A stretch of 64,000 bases of DNA, taken from Cyathus striatus (Eukaryota > Basidiomycota > Agaricomycetes > Agaricales > Nidulariaceae). The notes under the pieces are model-generated. The model did not search any database. It was not told the origin of the DNA and was given only the letters and a program-made list of their open reading frames with translations. Where the stretch lies: positions 1,054,001-1,118,000 of the forward strand of contig JAOVFP010000008.1 of NCBI GenBank assembly GCA_025738555.1, given 5' to 3'. The first letter of the stretch is position 1; every line of letters starts with the position of its first letter. This document shows, piece by piece, positions 56,945-64,000 of the stretch. The translations under genes were made by a program, and so were the position numbers.

Positions 56945-57950
56945 TCACGATTGAAATATTCTATCTGAGGCTGACAAATTGAGACATTTTGGTTTGTGTA
57001 GACAGGTGGCAAAAAGACAAGCCCTAAGACATATAGTAATATGGGTCAATGAAAACTTCCTGGATTGGGCAGCTTGGCATTGTGGCATTTCAATGCCACT
57101 GAGTGATGTATCCTGAGGCTGCGTGGGAATACCTTCAACATCAGGAAGCTGCAGGTATGTTCGAGGGTTTGTAACCCAGGAATCCGAATAATCTGGCTTG
57201 ACAAGACCACAATATTCTTCTTCCAGCTGGCCCACTGAAACATCCATCATCATATCAACTTGCAGCAACTACTCAAGCCCAACGTTGTGGTAATGGGACG
57301 GCTCAGTGGTATTCTCTGGTGCTGCTTGATACTGCCAAGCTTGAACACCATACTGGCTGTCAGTATTATAAGCTTGAAGAGATGATGGGGTGGGCACTGA
57401 GCAGTGTTCTAAAAAAGAGATCAATAAGTTGCAGAGTAGGTTTATACAATTAATGGCTTACTGAGTCAACAAGAGAAGGTTCCAGCCAAGGTTGCTGGTA
57501 GAAAGAACCTTCCCAGTTTTTTGTTGTGACTTAGAGTTGCACCAAGGATGATGAACTCATCTCCATGATTCATCTCCTGAGTGTGCACAAATTGCTGCAT
57601 GCACCAATCTCAATCGATCTGGTAGCATCCATAGCATGGGATAGTGAAGTTGACCTACTACTAGGTTGAAGGACTAGGGAATCAGATAGCTGGTCCGCAC
57701 ATACTATATGTATATCAGGAACCCCATACATTGCTTGTGAGATGCCTGCAGATGCTTGCATGGTGGTATCTCTTCCTCTTCATCTGCCCATGCACTACCT
57801 ACAGCCCTATCAATGTCCTGAAAGGATTGATGGTCGCTTTCCTGGAGGGGTTTCCCAGTCGGATAGGTCCAACCAGCAGCATCTTGAATAAGGAAATCAA
57901 TAAATTCATAGTGGCAAAGAAGGAGGAGGTTGTAAGATGCACTCTACTTA
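56945..57950 (-). pseudogene. Decayed minus-strand gene, unrecognised
   Basis: Pieces on the minus strand read EFIDFLIQDAAGWTYPTGKP (about 57840-57905), ASAGISQAMYGVPDIHIV (57700-57755), NWEGSFYQQPWLEPSLVD (57465-57520), then EHCSVPTPSSLQAYNTDSQY and VGQLEEEYCGLVKPDYSD (57000-57410). An intron candidate lies at about 57415-57462. Frame changes and stops (for example TAG near 57275) prevent a single ORF. The Ser/Gln/Pro-rich acidic style resembles a regulatory protein C-terminus, but nothing specific is recognised. Confidence 0.35.
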
Positions 57951-58389
57951 CCTCCCTCACATTATGTAACCGCCTTGTTTGTTCTTGCCTACATTGGCAA
58001 ACATTACTACTATTTACATATCACAAATGCATATGTACAAGGGACTTATTCCTGTTACACATAGACTACCAATATACTTGGTCAGGTGTACTCAACGGGA
58101 CCGTAAGTCATAAAGGATAACAACCTTTACACTTTTTTACACCTTCTAGCTATTGCAAAGTCTATGCTTTGCCATCAACCCTGACACTGCTGTAATGGAA
58201 TGCGCATCAATCACCATCAGGAAATTTCCTACAACAGTAACCCCACTTCCATGTGGAACATCACAGAATTCCCAAATCGAGAACAAAGTGAACCACACAA
58301 TGTTGCATACACCTTCCACCACCAAACCATCACCATGACGAGGGGAGGGGCCCTGCAACTCCCCTCCAGCTGGACAGTTCAGCAGGCAT
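57951..58389. other. Spacer, nothing recognised
   Basis: Short frames only. The character changes to A/C-rich retrotransposon sequence at about 58390. Confidence 0.3.
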
Positions 58390-61300
58390 GTTGAAGAGGC
58401 TCAAGCCTCCAATATAATCCATGAAAACACGAACTCAGGATCTGGACAACAGAGAGTGAGTGAGCACAGGGGAAGGGACAATGACCCCCCCCCAGAACAA
58501 TACACGAACCTTAGTGCAAGAGCTACAACTGCATAACCCAACACCCAGGGATGACAGGGATAACCACGGCCCATACAGAGATGGGGAGGACACAATACAT
58601 ATTGATATAGAAGAGTCCCCGAATTATGAATTTGACAATAGCTTGGACTACTACTACCCATATGATCACCAAGACTCCATGCAGGCTTCAGTAGTATATC
58701 CGAACATAACCCCACCAGCATATGCACCTAGGAACCCAACAACTCAATGGGTCATGTTACAAGCAACAAAGGAAATGATTGACCACCCCATAATCCCAAT
58801 GGAACAAAAAGAGTGTCTGGCAACCTACATGACCATAGGGAAATCAAGAGCATGGACACTCTGGGACTCTGGGAGCACAACCACAGGGATAACTCTGACC
58901 TATGCTCAAACAGCCAATATAGCAGTAAGCAGACTCTCCAAGGAATACATTCTGCAGCTTGGGACCGTCAGGAGCTGATCCATCATAAAGTACAGGACAT
59001 ACTTGGACCTGGGACTACCAGGAGCTGGAAAAATAACATATGCTGACATAGCTAACTTTGACTGCTATGATATGATAGTGGGAATGCCCATGATGCGAGA
59101 CCTAAAGGTGAAACTGGACTTCGAAACCGACATGGTGATCATCTTCCCAGCAGTATGTGTAACCCTAAAGGAAACAGAGGGATGCCTCTGCCGATATCGA
59201 ACAGGCAATGTAAAAAAAAAATGACTAGGACATCGAGCCCCAAAGCCAACAATGGAAGAAGTACCAGATGTGGAAGGGGCTTGACCTGTGAAGGCACTAC
59301 CAGATGGACACCTATCCCTTCTTATGACTGAGGAGGAATACCTCCAGAATATGACACAACCACTGACACCAAGGTGGGACAAACAAAAGCCCGCCACCAC
59401 ACCAGATCAAGATCAACCACAAAAGACACCTGTTGAACATTCAACAAAAACCGCAGAACCAGTGATTGAGTACTGCCAACCAACATCATCATGAGTGAAA
59501 GTAAAAGATATGGTAACGGACTCACTGGCACCAAAATACCCACACTATGACAACCCACAATGCAGAACGCCAGAGACATGGACATATGACCCCCAGATGC
59601 CACTAGAATGGAACTGCATGATAGCTGACATGCACCAAATGGGGGGTACCAAGAACACCATTAAAAGTGCACTATATGGGTCACCCCAGTTGCACAAAAT
59701 ATTGGAAGCCAGACAGTTCTCACCACCCAAGCAAGGCAATGAGAATGCCTACAAACTTAACCTAAACAGCAAACCAGACTATGAACAATTGATCCAGGCA
59801 CTACAGGAGCAATATGCTCCCACCAGCATCTGAAGACCCCCAAAAATAGACAAAGGAAAATGGAGAGAAGACCAGTACACTCCAGATGATATTCCCACCC
59901 TCAGACAGCACTGGCTGGAGGACTATAACAACCTACTGAATGGAACACCCGATAAACTACCACCATTCCGAGAAGTAAATCACAAGATCAATCTTGTCGA
60001 CAATAGCAAATGCTATACATACCACATGCCTAGGTGCCCCAACTCACTATGAGAAGAGTTTCATGAGAAACTAAATAGGTACCAAAATGCAGGCTGGTGG
60101 GAACCGAGGTCAGTCACACAAGCTGCCCCACTACTATGTCTGGCCAAGAAGGACCAACACCTCTGAATGGTAATAGACACCTAACAATGAAATGACAACA
60201 CAATAAAGGACGTCACCCCCTTGCCAGATCAGGACATGATACAGGAAGATGTAGCAAAAAGCTGCTACTGGTCCAAAATAGACCTTGCCAATGCATATGA
60301 ACAAATATGTGTATGACCAGAGGACATGTCAAAAACTGCATTCGCAACAATATGCAGAACCTACATCAGCCACATAATGCAGCAAGGGGACTGCAATGCA
60401 CCCGCCACATTCCAGAGACTAATAACAGCTATATTCTGTGATGTCATAGGACAATTCATTCATGTATACATCAATGACATATTCATATTCTCAGATATGA
60501 TAGATGACCATGAGGCCCACCTCAAACTGGTTTTTGACTGATTACAGGCAAATGAGCTGTTTCTCAAGTGGGCAAAGTGCGAACTATATGCAGAACATGT
60601 AGAATGCCTAGGACACCTCATTGACAATGAGGGAATACACCCCAATTCTGACAAGTTAAGCAGAATCTGCGATTGGTGCACACCCCACGATTACAATGAC
60701 ATACAACACTTTGTCGGGCTGGTCAACTATATTGGGCACTTCCTACCCAACATCTCTGCCTACACCAGCCTGTTGCTGGCTATCACCCAGAACAGAGCCC
60801 CATTTATGTGGCGACCCATCCACCAATGATGTTTTGACATGATCAAACAAATATGCTGTAAAATGCCAGTTTTATGACCAATAGACCCATGTACCAAGGA
60901 TCCCATATGGGTCATATGTGACACATCAAATATGGGAATCAGCGCAATGTATGGCCAGGGCCCAACCTGGGACAAATGCCGACCTGCCGGGTTCATGTCA
61001 AAAAAGTTCACCAGTGCACAACATAACTATGCAGTACACAAGCTAGAAACCCTAGCAATATTGGAAGCCATGCAAAAATGGGAGGATAAACTCGTTGGAT
61101 ATAAAATCCATGTAATCACAGACTACAAAGCATTGGAGTTCTTTAAGTCTCAAGGGCACTTATCAAACCGACAACAGCAATGGATGGACTATATATCATG
61201 ATTTTCATTCGACATCACCTATATCAAAGGCGAATACAACAAAGTGGCAGATTGTCTATCATGCTACTTTGAGAGCGACACAGCCACAGATGAACATGAT

Positions 61301-63045
61301 GTACACGAATACATCAGTGCTGATGCAAGAATCGACCTGAAAGGAGAGGACCTCCCCTCAAAACACTGCCAGGAACTCCTGGAACACACAATAGAAATAT
61401 GTGCACTACATGCAGAAGAGGTCCACCACAGCAAACAACTACAAGAAAAACAAGCTAGCAGAAGGGGTACAAACCCAAACCACTAAGTTCAAGGAAACTG
61501 GTATAAAAAACACAAGCAGTACAATGCATGATGTAACATTAGAGGAATCCCTCTTCAACAAAGAACCCCTACCCACACCACCGACCGTAACAGATGACAC
61601 CTTCATCACCACTATCTGCAATGGATACACTGAGGACAAACTCATGAGTATAATCATGAACAGTCAAAAAATGTTCCCCCATTTCCCTGTAAAAAATGGA
61701 ATCATCCACACTAAGAATGTCAAAGGTGATGAAGTTATGTGCATACCACAAAACTGTACATTAATAATGACGATCTTAGAACAGACCCACAGTATCGTTG
61801 GACACTTCAACAACCAACAAACAGCAGAATACATACGGTGATGGTACTAGTGGCCACAATTGGTAAAAGATACATGGGAGTTTTGCCGCACCTGTGAACC
61901 ATGCCAACAAGCAAAGGGCTCCAACCAGCGACCCACTGGAAAACTGCACCCATTACCTATCCCGACCAAACCATGGGAATCCATAGGTATGGACTTTGTA
62001 GGACCATTCCCTGAAGTCAACAGATGAAATTACCTATGGGTAATCATATGCCATATGACCAGCATGGTGCACTTCATACTGGTGCACACCAAAATGACAG
62101 CATCCGAATTATCCTGGATATACAAACATGAAATTGTCCAGTTACATGGCCTCCCATGTTCAATAGTCAGTGACCACAACACCAAATTCATATCAATCTG
62201 ATGGAGAAGCCTCCACAGGATCATGGGAACTAAACTCCTTATGTCCACACCATTCCATCCTCAAACCAACAGACAAACAGAAGGAATGAATCGCAGCGCA
62301 GATCAAATCTTTTGCACAATGGTCTGCCCAGACCAGAAAGATTGGGCTGAAAAGATAGACATGGCCAAATTTGCCATCAACTCCAGCATATTGAGCACCA
62401 CAGGGTATGCCCCATTCAACCTTAACTATGGATATTTACTGTCCATGATCTGAGAAATCAAGAGCAATGAAGTGGTACACTGCAGAATACGTTCATTTGT
62501 GGAGCAAGTGCTCCTTAACATTGCGGAAGCACATGATGCAATTATAGCAAACTGCATGCTCCAAATGCACTATGCAAACAGCAAATGAGGTGATGAACCC
62601 TCCATAACAATAGGAACAAAGGTCTTCTTATCAACAGAAGACCTCAACTTTGCAAAAGGACGGGCACACAAATTATGCCCAAAGTATATAGGGCCCTACC
62701 ATGTTATGGAGGCATTCCCAGAAACCTCCACCTATACACTGGAGCTACTACCAGCACTGGTGAAACGTAGGATCTTCCCTACATTCCACGCTAAACTCCT
62801 CAAGCAATTTCACACATCGGATGACACCTTGTTTCCCAATAGGACGTGACCTGAACCATATGACTTCGGCATGGATAAAGACCATGAGTGGTTTGTCAAT
62901 GACATTGTCAACCATCAATGAACCAATGGCAACAACCCGGAATTCCAGGTCAAATGGAGCCTAGGAGACCTGACATGGGAACCCATGTGTGAATGCAAGG
63001 ACCTCGAAGCCCTTGACAGGTACCTGGAGCTCCAGGGAGTATAAA
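58390..63045 (+). pseudogene. Ty3/gypsy gag-pol remnant with many stops
   Basis: One frame with repeated TGA/TAG/TAA, shifting once near 61440-61480. Order: end of gag, protease WTLWDSGSTT with IVGMPMMRDLKVKLDF, RT from KIDLANAYEQIC to VYINDIFIFS (60463-60492, where the first catalytic Asp has become Asn), RNase H VICDTSNMGISAMYG and VHKLETLAILEAM, integrase GHFNNQQTAEYIR, MDFVGPFPEV, HPQTNRQTEGMNR, and a C-terminal FQVKWSLGDLTWEP resembling a chromodomain end. No LTR was found at the left end. Stops sit where Arg or Trp codons are expected, consistent with CpG decay. It is certainly non-functional. Confidence 0.82.
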
Positions 63046-63116
63046 AACTATGTGCCTTACCAAAATCAGAAACATGCAGTTGACTAGTTAAGGAAAAGGG
63101 CACACAGAGGAAACAC

Positions 63117-63997
63117 ATGACCATGTCGGAGTTTCAACGCCCTCGAAAACTCAAACATACCAACAACACACTCTACCCTCCAACATGCACACTCGACACC
63201 TTACAACACCATGCCACACTGAACACCATGTCCAACAACACAACACGCCCTCACAGGAACTCGTTCAGAGGGAGAACCAGCTCCCTAAACACCGCAAGTG
63301 GGACAACCCACACCCAAGACATGGAAGCAAGAGAGAACCCGCCAGCAAGTTCTAGTGAAGGGGGAAGGGAAGAAGAAAGCATGAACACAACAGAACACAC
63401 CCCGAGGATGGGACAGAACCCATATGGAAACACATGGGGACAATTCCCCAATCATGCACCCTTCAGCACGATGCCGTATGGAGGATACCCTCCAATGAAC
63501 ATACCAAATGGGACATCCATTCCAAACCCCAACAATGTTGCCCTTTGGACCATGGCCACCATACTGGGGACAACCTCAAAACATACAAACTCCCACAATG
63601 AGCTGAATAGAGGAGATGGAAGTGGACAATACCAATGACAAAAAACCACAAACTAGTGGAAACAAGAAGACAGAATGAGAAAAGCAGAAAATGAAGGACA
63701 AAGGAAAGAAGAGAGCCACAGAAAGGGAGATCATCACACAGGAATGAGAGGAGTTGGAAAAGGACAAAAGGGATATCCAGCTAATGCTGGACAGACTACA
63801 GAATGAGGGGGCTGCCCTTGAGAACAAGGAAGAAATATCACCAGATATCTTATTCTCAAGAATAGATGACCTTGAACAAGAAAAAGGCAACCTCCAAGCC
63901 CAGAACGAAGCTCTCCAAACAAGAAACCACTGACTGGAAGCAGAAATCCAGAGGATGAAGACGAAACAACCCCCAACACAGGAGGACACCCCTCCAC
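63117..63997 (+). pseudogene. Gag-like open frame and coiled coil, runs off the window
   Basis: ATG at 63117. Ser/Arg/Asn-rich start with RPHRNSFRGRTSSLNTASG, a Pro/Gly/Met-rich middle (PYGGYPPMNIPNGTS), then, after stops near 63637-63690, a heptad-rich coil (RIDDLEQEKGNLQAQNEAL) at about 63855-63925. This layout resembles the N-terminal part of a Ty3 gag. It starts only about 70 bp after the end of the pol remnant, with no LTR between. Confidence 0.4.
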
Positions 63998-64000
63998 AAG

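Noticed and set aside
58390..63045. Alternative genetic code with TGA read as an amino acid
   Set aside because: The GTPase genes, antisense genes and young elements use normal stops, and the TGA codons here coincide with other CpG-type changes, so decay explains them.

Overview
The window looks like a transposon-rich accessory region from a filamentous basidiomycete, most likely an agaricomycete. The reasons are GT-AG introns of about 40-65 bp, AIG1-like P-loop GTPases of a type expanded in mushrooms, a Plavaka-type (CACTA-related) transposase, several Ty3/gypsy retrotransposons including a chromodomain element, and small non-autonomous TIR elements. No rRNA, tRNA or CRISPR was seen. This rests on recognition from the sequence alone; no database search was run.

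Layout. 1-12.2 kb is the most gene-like part. It holds a 2.6-kb TIR element with 6-bp target-site duplications (627-3251), a broken furin-like cysteine-rich gene (minus strand), a tandem pair of GTPase genes (7246-8037 and 8318-10067), two TA-flanked MITEs of one family and a hAT-like element with 8-bp duplications. 12.2-18.1 kb is CpG-poor and nearly gene-free, with a third MITE of the same family and a ~70-bp minisatellite. 18.1-43.2 kb is a three-level nest. A decayed Plavaka-type transposase gene (18130-21206 and 42430-43196) is split by a Ty3 element (21207-42425), which is itself split by a younger chromovirus (32710-40310).

The outer Ty3 element is the most interesting object. Besides sense gag, protease and pol it carries two antisense, multi-exon genes between pol and the 3' LTR. 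Joining the GT-AG exons gives continuous reading frames of about 320 aa (29640-30947) and about 568 aa (31623-41106, interrupted in exon 3 only by the younger chromovirus). The larger protein has an Ala/Glu/Arg-rich coiled coil and a Zn2Cys6-spaced cysteine cluster. Antisense introns are invisible to splicing of the sense genomic RNA, so they could survive retrotransposition. The element also shows a GGGTTTC heptamer directly before the gag stop, with protease in the -1 frame, and a TGATG stop/start overlap before pol.

43.2-64 kb is older repeat debris. It contains a long inverted repeat (43388-44249 / 45048-46970) with a solo LTR of the outer Ty3 family in one arm, a truncated chromovirus bounded by head-to-head LTRs (50606-54878) that cuts an unrecognised gene, a possible small spliced gene (56119-56794), a decayed minus-strand gene, and a Ty3 pol remnant full of stops (58390-63045) followed by a gag-like reading frame running off the window. 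Decay here is dominated by CpG to TpG/CpA changes; the two LTRs of the outer element differ at 11 sites I could find, all of them CpG transitions.
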